A stretch of DNA of 64,000 nt from Cellulosimicrobium marinum (GTDB taxonomy: Bacteria; Actinomycetota; Actinomycetes; Actinomycetales; Cellulomonadaceae): contig NZ_JAJBZH010000001.1 of assembly GCF_020551945.1 (NCBI RefSeq), positions 748,108 through 812,107 on the forward strand, given 5' to 3'. The first letter of the stretch is position 1. Each line of letters begins with the position of its first letter. Below are positions 55,204 through 63,541 of the stretch, in pieces. Both the position numbers and the translations under genes were made by a program. Under the pieces are notes generated by a model that worked only from the letters and a program-made list of their open reading frames with translations, had not been told where the DNA came from and searched no databases.

Positions 55204-57984
55204 TCAGCCCGCGCGGCGCAGCCGCAACGAGTTCCCGACGACGAGCACCGAGCTCGCCGCCATCGCCGCCCCCGCGATCATCGGGTTGAGCAGACCCGCC
55301 GCCGCGAGAGGGATCGCCGCCACGTTGTACGCGAACGCCCAGAACAGGTTCTGCTTGATCACCCGCAGCGTCCGGCGCGAGAGCCGGATCGCCGTCGCCG
55401 CGCTGCGCAGGTCGCCGCGCACGAGGGTGAGGTCGCTCGCCTCGATCGCCACGTCCGTGCCCGTGCCCATCGCCAGACCCAGGTCGGCGGTCGCGAGCGC
55501 GGCGGCGTCGTTCACGCCGTCGCCGACCATCGCCACCACGCGACCCTCGCGCTGGAGGCGCGCGACGACGTCGACCTTCTCGTGCGGGAGCACGCGGGCG
55601 ACCACGTCGGCGTCCGCGATGCCGACGGCGCGCGCCGCCTCCCGGGCCGACCCCTCGCCGTCGCCCGTGAGCAGGTACGGGCGCAGGCCCAGCTCCCGCA
55701 GCTCGCGCACCGCCTCCGCCGACGTCGGCTTCACCGGGTCGCGCAGCACGAGCACCGCGCGCGCGGCACCGTCCCACGCGACGACGACGGCGCTCGCGCC
55801 GGTGCGCTCGGCGGCGCCGAACGCGTCCGCCAGGGCGGCGTCGGTCGTCACGCCCTGCCCGGCGAGCCACGACGGCTGCCCGACGAGCACGCGACGCGCC
55901 GTCAGACCCCCGCCGTCGAGGGACAGGCCGGAGTGCGCCTGCCGCACCACCGCCTCGACCCCGCCGCCCGGCGTGCTCGCGAAGTCGAACGCCTGCAGCG
56001 AACCGACGCGGACGCCGTCGGCCCCGACACCCCCCGACCTGTCAGCACCCGGCCCGCCCCCGGACCCCTGGGGTGCTGACAGGTCGCGCGCCGCCGCCGC
56101 GATCGCGCGCGCGATCGGGTGCTCGCTGAGCGCCTCCACCGCCCCCGCGTGACGCAGTGCGTCCCCGGCGCTCCCCGACGTGTCAGCGCCAGGCCGGTCC
56201 CCAGGGCGACCCGGTGCTGACAGGTCCTCGACCGCCACCGTGCCCGACGGCGTCGCCACCGCCTCCAGCGCCATCGCCCCCTCGGTCACGGTGCCCGTCT
56301 TGTCCAGCACGACCGTGTCCACGCGTCGCGTCGACTCCAGGACCTCCGGCCCCTTGATGAGCACCCCGAGCTGCGCACCCCGGCCCGTCCCGACGAGCAG
56401 CGCCGTCGGCGTCGCCAGCCCCAGCGCGCACGGGCACGCGATGATGAGCACCGCCACCGCCGCCGTGAACGCGAACTGCGTGCCAGCCCCCGCGAGCAGC
56501 CAGCCCACGAGCGTGAGCGTCGCCAGCACGAGCACGACCGGCACGAACACCGCCGAGATCCGGTCCGCGAGACGCTGCACCGGCGCCTTGCCCGTCTGCG
56601 CCTGCGTGACCAGCCGACCGATCTGCGCGAGCGTCGTCTCCTCGCCCACCCGCGTCGCCCGCACCAGCAGGCTGCCCGACGTGTTCACCGTCGCGCCCGT
56701 CACGTCGTCGCCCGGGCCCACGTCCACCGGCACCGGCTCACCGGTCAGCAACGACGTGTCGACCGCGCTCGACCCCTCCAGCACCACCCCGTCCGTCGCG
56801 ACCGTCGACCCCGGCCGCACCACGAACACGTCCCCCACCACGAGCGCGGCCACCGGCACACGCTCCGTGACGCGCGCACCGTCGGGCCCGGTCAGCGGGC
56901 CCCCGTCCGGGGCGAGCAGCACCCGCTCCGCATCCTTCGCCCCCAGCTCCAGCAACGACCGCAACGCGTCGCCCGCCCGCCGCTTCGACCGGTGCTCCGC
57001 GTACCGGCCCGCGAGCAGGAACGTCGTGACCACCGCCGCGACCTCGAAGTAGAGCTCCGGTGCCCCCATTTCGTCGCGCGACGGGATGAGCGTCGGCTGC
57101 ATGCGCATGCCGATCTCGCCCGCCCCGCCGAGCAGCAGCGCCCACAACGACCACACCGACGCCGCGACCACCCCGATCGACACCAACGTGTCCATCGTCG
57201 ACGCGCCGTGCCGTGCCGCACGGAACGCCGCCCGGTGGAACGGCCACGCAGCCCACGTCACCACGGGCAGCGCCAGCACCGCGACGACCCACTGCCAGCC
57301 CGCGAACTGCACCGCAGGGACCATCGACAGCACGACCACCGGCACCGTGAGCACCGTCGCGACGCGCAGGCGGTGCAGCAGGTCGGTTCCGCGGTCGCGC
57401 GCGCCGTCGGGGTTCCGCTCGGGTTCGGCGGCGGGGCGGCAGCTGGGTTCGGCGGCGGGGCGGCCGGAGGTGCTCGGGCTACCATCCGCGTCGCTCGTTC
57501 CTCGCGCCGCTCCCGCCAGGCCCGCCACGCCCGTCGCACCCTCCGGCCGCCCCGCCGCCTCGGTTGCCGTCTCGCCTTCGATTGCCGACGTAGAACCCTG
57601 GTTTGCCGAGGTAGAACCCTGGTCGGCCGAGGTAGAACCCTGGTTTACCGAGGTAGAACCCTGGTCGGTCGAGGTAGAACCCTGGTTCGCCGAGGCAGAG
57701 CCCTGGTGCGGTGGGGGCGGGGTGCGGCGGGTGGTGACGCGGGCGGTGTAGCCCGCCTTCTCGACGGCGGCGACGAGGTCGGCGTCGTCGACGGTCGTCG
57801 CGAGGACGACGTGCGCGTTCTCCAGCGGGAGGTTGACGGTGGCGGTGACGCCGTCGAGGCGGTTGAGGCGCTTCTCGACGCGCGCGACGCACGACGCGCA
57901 GGTCATGCCCTCGATGGCGAGGTCGACCTCGGCGAGCGGCACCGGCGGGTGGCCGGTCGTCCCGGGGGCGGGGGTGGTGGGCAT
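55204..57984 (-). CDS. copA: Copper-transporting P1B-type ATPase with repeat insertions
   Basis: A 926-residue Cu+ exporter. HMA domain about 18-85 with GMTCASC. A disordered spacer (about 90-200) holds six heptapeptide repeats (QGSTSxx). Eight helices carry CPC (IACPCALGL), DKTGT, SEHPIARAI and GDGVNDAA. Two family C palindromes (56035-56086 and 56176-56227) are translated in or near the nucleotide-binding domain as DLSAPQGSGG...GADRSG and DLSAPGRPGD...GADTSG. ATG 57984 follows CCAGGAGTCACC. It is the third gene of csoR-copZ-copA, though separated from copZ by 324 bases. Confidence 0.9.
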   Translation of the reverse strand: MPTTPAPGTTGHPPVPLAEVDLAIEGMTCASCVARVEKRLNRLDGVTATVNLPLENAHVVLATTVDDADLVAAVEKAGYTARVTTRRTPPPPHQGSASANQGSTSTDQGSTSVNQGSTSADQGSTSANQGSTSAIEGETATEAAGRPEGATGVAGLAGAARGTSDADGSPSTSGRPAAEPSCRPAAEPERNPDGARDRGTDLLHRLRVATVLTVPVVVLSMVPAVQFAGWQWVVAVLALPVVTWAAWPFHRAAFRAARHGASTMDTLVSIGVVAASVWSLWALLLGGAGEIGMRMQPTLIPSRDEMGAPELYFEVAAVVTTFLLAGRYAEHRSKRRAGDALRSLLELGAKDAERVLLAPDGGPLTGPDGARVTERVPVAALVVGDVFVVRPGSTVATDGVVLEGSSAVDTSLLTGEPVPVDVGPGDDVTGATVNTSGSLLVRATRVGEETTLAQIGRLVTQAQTGKAPVQRLADRISAVFVPVVLVLATLTLVGWLLAGAGTQFAFTAAVAVLIIACPCALGLATPTALLVGTGRGAQLGVLIKGPEVLESTRRVDTVVLDKTGTVTEGAMALEAVATPSGTVAVEDLSAPGRPGDRPGADTSGSAGDALRHAGAVEALSEHPIARAIAAAARDLSAPQGSGGGPGADRSGGVGADGVRVGSLQAFDFASTPGGGVEAVVRQAHSGLSLDGGGLTARRVLVGQPSWLAGQGVTTDAALADAFGAAERTGASAVVVAWDGAARAVLVLRDPVKPTSAEAVRELRELGLRPYLLTGDGEGSAREAARAVGIADADVVARVLPHEKVDVVARLQREGRVVAMVGDGVNDAAALATADLGLAMGTGTDVAIEASDLTLVRGDLRSAATAIRLSRRTLRVIKQNLFWAFAYNVAAIPLAAAGLLNPMIAGAAMAASSVLVVGNSLRLRRAG
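56035..56086 (-). repeat. Family C palindromic repeat, copy C1 (52 nt, in copA)
   Basis: Perfect 16-base arms CGACCTGTCAGCACCC and GGGTGCTGACAGGTCG with a 20-base centre. In copA it falls in the loop before the conserved HP-domain core and is read in frame without a stop. Confidence 0.85.
56176..56227 (-). repeat. Family C palindromic repeat, copy C2 (52 nt, in copA)
   Basis: Arms CGACGTGTCAGCGCC and GGTGCTGACAGGTCC, same length and centre size as C1, 89 bases away. Together they add about 40 residues to the copA nucleotide domain. Confidence 0.8.
57421..57464 (-). repeat. 20-nt direct repeat in copA
   Basis: GGGTTCGGCGGCGGGGCGGC occurs twice, separated by AGCT, encoding RPAAEP twice. It lies in the disordered spacer of copA. 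Confidence 0.8.
57584..57709 (-). repeat. 21-nt tandem repeat, six units, in copA spacer
   Basis: Six units of GCCGAGGTAGAACCCTGGTNN on the plus strand, encoding on the minus strand a heptad QGSTS plus two variable residues. Each unit contains AACCAGGGTT on the coding strand, a palindrome. Confidence 0.85.
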
Positions 57985-58131
57985 CGGGTGACTCCTGGTG
58001 GTCGGTCGGAGGTCACCGGCGAGGGTCCGGGGTGTCGGCCGTCGCGGCGGGCGCCGTCGCGTGCGGAGGCGCGGCGCGGACGGTCCGGGGCCGCCCGGGG
58101 GCGGCGGTTCGGCGGAGGGTCCGCGGGATGC

Positions 58132-58184
58132 TGCCCGACGGCGGGGCGAGCGCGGGTGCGCGAGGTGCGCCCCGCCGTCGGGCA
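58132..58184. terminator. 17-bp hairpin between copZ and copA
   Basis: TGCCCGACGGCGGGGCG (58132-58148) pairs perfectly with 58168-58184, with a further GCGC...GCGC in the 19-base loop. It is a likely attenuator or terminator after copZ. Confidence 0.7.
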
Positions 58185-58190
58185 CGGGGA

Positions 58191-58242
58191 CGAGCTGTCA
58201 GCGCCCCACCGGTGCGGGGACCGGTGCGCTGCTGACAGGTCG
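58191..58242 (-). repeat. Family C palindromic repeat, copy C3 (52 nt)
   Basis: CGAGCTGTCAGCGCC and GTGCTGACAGGTCG-type arm (GCGCTGCTGACAGGTCG), same total length as C1 and C2, in the copZ-copA gap. Confidence 0.8.
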
Positions 58243-58251
58243 CGGGGTGCG

Positions 58252-58303
58252 GCACGTGTCAGCGAGAGGTCGACCTGGAGGTCGGTGGGGTGCTGACAGG
58301 TCG
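58252..58303 (-). repeat. Family C palindromic repeat, copy C4 (52 nt)
   Basis: GCACGTGTCAGCG and GGGGTGCTGACAGGTCG, ending five bases from the copZ stop. Its centre contains a further palindrome, GAGGTCGACCT. Confidence 0.8.
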
Positions 58304-58308
58304 AGAGG

Positions 58309-58653
58309 TCAGGCCGACGGGGCCTGGAAGTCGGCGGCGCGCTCGGAGAACGTGGCCGCGGACCGGTCGTGCGCGGCCTGCTTCTCGGGGGCCTGCTCGG
58401 CGTACTGGGCGGCGAGCGCGTCCTGCTGCACGTCGACGGACTCGACGGCGTAGCCCGCCTCGTCGACCGCGGCGCGCAGGGCCGCCTCGTCGAGCGGCTC
58501 GTCGGAGAACACGCTGACCTCGGACGTGCCGCCGTCGTGCAGCTCGATGCTGACGTTCTCCACGCCCTCGACCTTCTCGACCTCCTCGGTGACGCTGGCG
58601 ACGCAGTGCGCGCAGGTCATGCCGGTGACGCCCAGGGTGGTGACGGTGCTCAT
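58309..58653 (-). CDS. copZ: Copper chaperone CopZ-like HMA protein
   Basis: A 114-residue protein. HMA domain residues 1-70 with GMTCAHCVASV (metal-binding CxxC) and a typical beta-alpha-beta pattern. A C-terminal tail of about 40 residues is Ala/Gln/Glu-rich, longer than in minimal CopZ. It carries Cu+ to copA. It lies 55 bases after csoR on the same strand. Confidence 0.9.
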   Translation of the reverse strand: MSTVTTLGVTGMTCAHCVASVTEEVEKVEGVENVSIELHDGGTSEVSVFSDEPLDEAALRAAVDEAGYAVESVDVQQDALAAQYAEQAPEKQAAHDRSAATFSERAADFQAPSA

Positions 58654-58708
58654 GGTGCTCCTCGGGTGGGTCGTGCGGCCGCGCGGTGCGGCTCGACGGG
58701 TCGGTGCC

Positions 58709-59014
58709 TCAGCTGCGGACGAGGCGGGCGATGGCGTCGGCGGCCTCCTTGACCTTGGCGGCGCCCTCGTCGTCGGACCTCTTGGCCGCGTCGACGACGC
58801 AGTGGCCGAGGTGGTCCTCGACGAGGCCGATGCTCACGGCCTGGAGCGCCTTGGTCACGGCGGAGACCTGCGTGAGGATGTCGATGCAGTAGACGTCCTC
58901 GTCGATCATGCGGGCGATGCCGCGCACCTGTCCCTCGATGCGGCGCATGCGCTTGAGGTAGGCCGCCTTGTCGGAGGCGTACCCGTGCGGTCCCTCGTGG
59001 TCGGTGACGCTCAT
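58709..59014 (-). CDS. csoR: Copper-sensing repressor CsoR
   Basis: A 101-residue CsoR: YLKRMRRIEGQVRGIARMI (about 20-38), Cu-binding Cys in VYCIDIL, and the His-x-x-x-Cys pair in EDHLGHCV. It represses the operon until Cu+ binds. A perfect CsoR-type operator lies 12 bases upstream of ATG 59014, so it is autoregulated. Confidence 0.95.
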   Translation of the reverse strand: MSVTDHEGPHGYASDKAAYLKRMRRIEGQVRGIARMIDEDVYCIDILTQVSAVTKALQAVSIGLVEDHLGHCVVDAAKRSDDEGAAKVKEAADAIARLVRS

Positions 59015-59025
59015 ACGACCGACCA

Positions 59026-59040
59026 TACCCCTAGGGGGTA
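59026..59040. promoter_or_regulatory. CsoR operator
   Basis: TACCCCTAGGGGGTA is a near-perfect palindrome of the known CsoR type (TACCCC-N-GGGGTA). It is immediately upstream of csoR. Confidence 0.85.
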
Positions 59041-59147
59041 CCCGTGACAACCCGTGCCGCTCCCCCGACGTCACGGCCACGTCACGACGACATCACGATC
59101 CGGCGCTCGTCGCGCGACCCGTCGCCCCGCGACCTAGCCTGCCGAGC

Positions 59148-60254
59148 ATGAGGACTCGCACCGGTGCCGCCTCGACCCGGTGGGCGCGACCCGCGCTCGT
59201 CGGCTCGCTCCTGGCCGGTGCCCTCGTCGCCGCCGCACCACCGGCGCAGGCCTGCGCGTGCGGAGCCCTCGTCGACGGACCCGCCTACGAGACGTCCGTC
59301 GACGCCGAGACCACCCTGCTCCAGTGGGACGGCACCACCCAGACCCTGCTGCTCGAGCTCGACACCGTCTCCACCGCGCCCGAGGTCGGCCTCCTCCTCC
59401 CGACACCCGGACCCGCCGAGGTCGCGCTCGCCGACCCCGAGATCTTCCGCGAGCTCGACGACCTCACCGCGCCCCAGGCCGTCGTCAGCGAGGTCCGGTG
59501 GTGGCCCGAGCTCGGGCTCGGCGGAGACGACGACGGGGCCGGTGCGGGCGGCGGGGTCGACGTCCTCGGGACGGTCCGGCTCGGCCCCCTCGAGGTGACC
59601 ACGCTCGCCGCGACCGACGCCGCCGCGCTCGACACGTGGCTCACCGAGCGCGGCTTCCAGCTCCCCGGCAGCATCCGGACAGCGCTGAACCCGTACGTCG
59701 ACGCCGGGTGGTCGTACGTCGCGGCGCGCGTCGCCCCCGAGGAGGCGCCCACCTTCGACGGCACCCTCCAGCCGTTGCGCGTCACCTTCGACACGCCCAG
59801 CCTCGTCCAGCCCATGCGCCTGGCCGCTCTCGCCGACGGCACGCAGCGGCTGCGCACCTACGTCCTCGCCGACCAGCGGATGGCACGGGACGACCCCTCC
59901 GCCGAGGTCGCCCCGCCGTCGTTGCGGTTCGCCGGCCGGGTCGACCCCGCCGACGTGAGCACCGCCGAGCTCGCCGAGCTCCTCGCCGCCGGGAGCTACG
60001 TCACGGCCTACGACCAGACGCTCACCGAGCCCGGCGAACAGGTCGTCTCCGAGTTCACCTACGCCCCCGCGGGCGACGACACGACCTTCACGGCCTCGTA
60101 CGCCGTCGTCGCGGACAAACGGATCGGCCCGTTCTTCGCCGGCCCCGTCCTCGCCTTCGCCGGCGTCCTCGCCCTGTCCGTCCTCGTCGTGTGGGCTGCC
60201 CGACGGCGCCGCGCACCCGCGCCCCTGCGCGTCACCCGGCCGGCCCGCGCCTGA
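59148..60254 (+). CDS. DUF2330-type secreted membrane-anchored protein
   Basis: A 368-residue protein with a signal peptide (about 1-36), the motif CACGALV at the mature N-terminus, and a DUF2330 domain (about 36-325) with ETTLLQWDGTTQTLLLELD and YVAARVAPEE. One C-terminal helix (about 335-355) and a basic tail follow. Function is unknown; the Cys-x-Cys start may bind metal, and it lies beside the copper genes. ATG 59148 used. Confidence 0.8.
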   Translation: MRTRTGAASTRWARPALVGSLLAGALVAAAPPAQACACGALVDGPAYETSVDAETTLLQWDGTTQTLLLELDTVSTAPEVGLLLPTPGPAEVALADPEIFRELDDLTAPQAVVSEVRWWPELGLGGDDDGAGAGGGVDVLGTVRLGPLEVTTLAATDAAALDTWLTERGFQLPGSIRTALNPYVDAGWSYVAARVAPEEAPTFDGTLQPLRVTFDTPSLVQPMRLAALADGTQRLRTYVLADQRMARDDPSAEVAPPSLRFAGRVDPADVSTAELAELLAAGSYVTAYDQTLTEPGEQVVSEFTYAPAGDDTTFTASYAVVADKRIGPFFAGPVLAFAGVLALSVLVVWAARRRRAPAPLRVTRPARA

Positions 60255-60392
60255 GCCGCCGCGCGCCGCGTCCCGCACGCCCCGTCCCGCACACCGCTCT
60301 GCGCGTTCCGCGCGACACGGGCCTGGCCCGGGTGTTTCATGAGGGACGACACGCCACCGATCCGAGCCGACACTCCCGCGAGGTGCGACCCC

Positions 60393-60992
60393 ATGTCGAT
60401 CCCCGACCCGATCCTCTCCGCCTTCTCCCGGACGGCACGCCAGGTCTGGTACTGGCCCGTGCTGCGCGGCGTCCTCGCCGTCGTGCTCGGCGTCGTCGCC
60501 ATCGCCTGGCCGCAGATCACCGCGGCAGCGGTCATCTGGGTGATCGGCATCTTCGCGCTCGTCGACGGGATCGTCGAGATCGTCGAGGGCGTCCGACGAC
60601 GCGGGAGCGGCAGCGGGACGGCGCTGCTCGTGACGATGGGCGTGCTCAGCGTCGGCGTCGGCGTCGTGCTGCTCGCATGGCCGGGCAAGACCGCCGTCGT
60701 GCTCGCGTGGATCATCGGGTTCTGGGCCGTGGTCTACGGCATCTTCCAGACCGTCGCGAGCCTCGACCTGCGCAAGGTCAGCGGCAGCGGGTGGTGGTGG
60801 GGGGTCATCGCGGGACTGCTCGCCCTCGTGTTCGGTCTGCTCGTCCTGTTCAACGTGAACGCGGGCCTGGTGTCGATCGTGTGGATCATCGCGGTGTTCG
60901 CGATCCTCTGGGGCGTCATGCTCATCGCCTTCGGCTTCCAGATCCGCAGCCTCGGGAAGCAGGCGGGCAAGGCCGCAACCGCTCCCTACTGA
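60393..60992 (+). CDS. DUF308 (HdeD-like) membrane protein
   Basis: A 199-residue protein with six helices: WYWPVLRGVLAVVLGVVAIA, ALVDGIVEIVEGVRR, VMSVGVGVVLLAW-like and WWWGVIAGLLALVFGLLVL. The second DUF308 member in the window (compare 41.2 kb) but without the long tail. ATG 60393 is chosen for its GCGAGGTGCGACC ribosome site; an in-frame ATG at 60339 is less likely. Family A repeat A4 touches its stop. Confidence 0.85.
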   Translation: MSIPDPILSAFSRTARQVWYWPVLRGVLAVVLGVVAIAWPQITAAAVIWVIGIFALVDGIVEIVEGVRRRGSGSGTALLVTMGVLSVGVGVVLLAWPGKTAVVLAWIIGFWAVVYGIFQTVASLDLRKVSGSGWWWGVIAGLLALVFGLLVLFNVNAGLVSIVWIIAVFAILWGVMLIAFGFQIRSLGKQAGKAATAPY

Positions 60993-61071
60993 CGAGAACG
61001 GGACTGCTCGCCGTCGACCACGAGGTTTGTGCCGCTATCTGACCGATAACGGCACCAACGTCGTGTTCGGC
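60991..61071 (-). repeat. Family A palindromic repeat, copy A4 (81 nt)
   Basis: On the minus strand: GCCGAACACGACGTTGGTGC..., then ...GCACAAACCTCGTGGTCGAC and a degenerate third arm. It lies between the convergent DUF308 and hemL genes, 20 bases downstream of the hemL stop in its sense orientation. Confidence 0.8.
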
Positions 61072-61091
61072 GCGGGGCGTTCGGCGCGGCG

Positions 61092-62495
61092 TCAGGCGGG
61101 CGTCGCGGCCGCGGCGGCGCGAGCCGCGGCCGGGAACGCGTCGAGGACCCGCGCGACGGCGGCGTCGTCGTGGGCGGCCGAGACGAACCACGCCTCGAAG
61201 ACCGACGGCGGCAGGTTGACGCCCTGGTCGAGCATCGCGTGGAAGAACGCGCGGTACCGGAACGTCTCCGCCGCCTGCGCCTGCGCGTAGTCGCGCACCC
61301 CGGCGCGTGCGGCGAGGTCGCCGAAGAAGACGGAGAACAGCGACCCGGCGCGCTGGACGCGGTGCGGAACGCCCGCGGCGTCGAGCGCCTCCCCGACGGC
61401 CGTGGACAGGGTCGAGGACACCTCGTCCACCCGGGAGTACACCGCGTCGTCGGCCAGGCGGAGCGTCGCGAGGCCCGCCGCGACGGCGACCGGGTTCCCG
61501 GAGAGCGTGCCCGCCTGGTAGACGGGGCCGAGCGGGGCGAGGTGGTCCATGACGGTGGCGGAGCCGCCGACCGCCGCGACCGGCATGCCGCCGCCCACGA
61601 CCTTGCCGAACGTGAACAGGTCCGGTGTGAACCCCTGACCGCCCTGGCCGCGCAGCACGTCGTTCTCGAGCCCCCACCAGCCGCTCGGGCCGACGCGGAA
61701 CCCGGTGAGCACCTCGTCGAGGACCAGCAGCGCGCCGTGCTGCGCGGTGATGCGCCGCAGACCCTCGTTGAAGCCCTCCGCCGGCGGCACGACGCCCATG
61801 TTCGCCGGGCTCGCCTCCGTGATGACGGCCGCGATCTGCGACCCCCGCTCCGCGAACGCCGCCTCGACCGCCGCGAGGTCGTTGTACGGCAGGACGAGCG
61901 TCTCGGCCGCGCTCGCCTCGGTCACCCCCGCGGACCCGGGCAGCGCGAGCGTCGCGACGCCGGAGCCCGCCTCGGCGAGCAGGGCGTCGACGTGCCCGTG
62001 GTAGCAGCCCGCGAACTTCACGACCACGTCGCGCCCGGTGACGCCGCGCGCGAGACGGATCGCCGTCATCGTCGCCTCCGTGCCCGTGGACACGAGGCGC
62101 ACGCGCTCCGCCGCGGGGACCCGACGCCGGATCTCCTCGCCCAGCTCGACCTCGCCCAGCGTCGGCGCGCCGAACGACAGGCCGCGCGCCGCGGCGTCCT
62201 GCACCGCCGCGACGACCTCGGGGTGCGCGTGGCCCAGCAGCGCCGGACCCCACGAGCACACGAGGTCGACGTACTCGCGCCCCGCGACGTCCGTCACGTA
62301 CGCCCCCCGCGCCGACGCGAGGAAGCGCGGGTCGCCGCCCACCGACCCGTACGCGCGCACCGGCGAGCTCACCCCGCCCGGCAGCACCGCCTGGGCGCGC
62401 ACGAACGCGCCGTGGTTGTCGGTCGCGATCGCTCCCGGCGCGGCGTGCTCCGCCTGCGCGGCCGCCGCCACCCCGAACCCGGTCGACTCCGTCAT
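61092..62495 (-). CDS. hemL: Glutamate-1-semialdehyde 2,1-aminomutase
   Basis: A 467-residue PLP enzyme: [19 protein letters not shown] (about 185-203), [11 protein letters not shown], and Schiff-base Lys298 in [17 protein letters not shown]. It makes 5-aminolevulinate in the C5 pathway of heme and siroheme synthesis. Its ATG shares one base with the hemB TGA stop. Slightly longer at the N-terminus (a short Ala-rich lead) than average. Confidence 0.95.
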   Translation of the reverse strand: MTESTGFGVAAAAQAEHAAPGAIATDNHGAFVRAQAVLPGGVSSPVRAYGSVGGDPRFLASARGAYVTDVAGREYVDLVCSWGPALLGHAHPEVVAAVQDAAARGLSFGAPTLGEVELGEEIRRRVPAAERVRLVSTGTEATMTAIRLARGVTGRDVVVKFAGCYHGHVDALLAEAGSGVATLALPGSAGVTEASAAETLVLPYNDLAAVEAAFAERGSQIAAVITEASPANMGVVPPAEGFNEGLRRITAQHGALLVLDEVLTGFRVGPSGWWGLENDVLRGQGGQGFTPDLFTFGKVVGGGMPVAAVGGSATVMDHLAPLGPVYQAGTLSGNPVAVAAGLATLRLADDAVYSRVDEVSSTLSTAVGEALDAAGVPHRVQRAGSLFSVFFGDLAARAGVRDYAQAQAAETFRYRAFFHAMLDQGVNLPPSVFEAWFVSAAHDDAAVARVLDAFPAAARAAAAATPA

Positions 62496-63541
62496 CAGCG
62501 CGTCCCTCCGAACGTCTCGTCGTGCAGCCAGCCCGCGATCTCGGCGGCCCAGTAGGTGAGGATCACGTCGGCGCCCGCACGCTTGATGCCCAGCACCGAC
62601 TCCAGGACGGCGCCGCGCCGGTCGATCCACCCGTTCGCCGCGGCGGCCTCGATCATCGCGTACTCGCCCGACACCTGGTACGCCGCCACCGGCACCGGCG
62701 ACATCTCCGCGACCCCGGCGAGCACGTCGAGGTACGACCCCGCGGGCTTCACCATGACCATGTCGGCGCCCTCGGCGAGGTCGAGGTCCGCCTCGCGCAG
62801 CCCCTCGCGCGCGTTGCCCGCGTCCATCTGGTACGTCCGACGGTCGCCCTGCAGCGCCGAGTCGACCGCCTCGCGGAACGGCCCGTAGAACGCGCTCGCG
62901 TACTTCGCCGAATAGGCGAGGATCCCGACGTCGGCGAACCCCGCCGCGTCGAGCGCCTCGCGGATCACACCGACCTGGCCGTCCATCATGCCCGACGGCG
63001 CCACGACGTCCGCGCCCGCGCGCGCCTGCGCGACCGCCATCGACGCGTACCGCTCCAGCGTCGCGTCGTTGTCGACCACCACGACCTCGCGCTCGCCGTC
63101 GTGCTGCCGCGTGATCACACCGCAGTGCCCGTGGTCGGTGAACTCGTCGAGGCACGTGTCGACCATGACGACGGGCGCGCGCCCGCCCGCGCCCTCGACC
63201 TCGCGCACGACGTCCCGGGCGGCCCGCGTCGCACGCTGCAGGATCCCGTCCTCCGCGTCCGCCGCGCTCCCCGTCGCGTCCCGCTCCGCCGGGATGCCGA
63301 ACAGCATCACGCCCCCGAGACCCGCACGGGCGGCGTCGCGCACCGCGTCCACGAGCGTCGCCTCCGAGTGCTGCACCACACCCGGCATCGAGGAGATCGC
63401 GTGCGGCTCCGACAGGCCCTCCTTGACGAACAGCGGCAGCACGAGGTCGGCCGCGTGCAGGCGGGTCTCGCTCACGAGACGCCGCACGCGCGGGGTCGTG
63501 CGCAGCCGCCGAGGGCGGTGGTGGCCGGGGGAGAGGGTCAC
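62495..63541 (-). CDS. hemB: Delta-aminolevulinic acid dehydratase
   Basis: A 348-residue porphobilinogen synthase: [28 protein letters not shown] (active-site metal region), [23 protein letters not shown] with Schiff-base Lys, and a tail NGWIDRR. The zinc-type CxC...C motif is changed to C-x-D...C (CLDEF...HCG), a partial zinc site. The GTG start overlaps the hemD stop. Second step of tetrapyrrole synthesis. A basic N-terminal extension of about 20 residues is present. Confidence 0.95.
   Translation of the reverse strand: MTLSPGHHRPRRLRTTPRVRRLVSETRLHAADLVLPLFVKEGLSEPHAISSMPGVVQHSEATLVDAVRDAARAGLGGVMLFGIPAERDATGSAADAEDGILQRATRAARDVVREVEGAGGRAPVVMVDTCLDEFTDHGHCGVITRQHDGEREVVVVDNDATLERYASMAVAQARAGADVVAPSGMMDGQVGVIREALDAAGFADVGILAYSAKYASAFYGPFREAVDSALQGDRRTYQMDAGNAREGLREADLDLAEGADMVMVKPAGSYLDVLAGVAEMSPVPVAAYQVSGEYAMIEAAAANGWIDRRGAVLESVLGIKRAGADVILTYWAAEIAGWLHDETFGGTR

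Larger units (their letters stand above)
57985..58308. other. 324-base region between copZ and copA, repeats and hairpin
   Basis: No gene of normal codon use is seen here. It holds a 17-bp hairpin (58132-58184) and two family C repeats (58191-58242 and 58252-58303). The remainder, 57985-58130, is G/C-rich without obvious signals except the copA ribosome site at its end. It probably separates copZ and copA expression. Confidence 0.7.
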
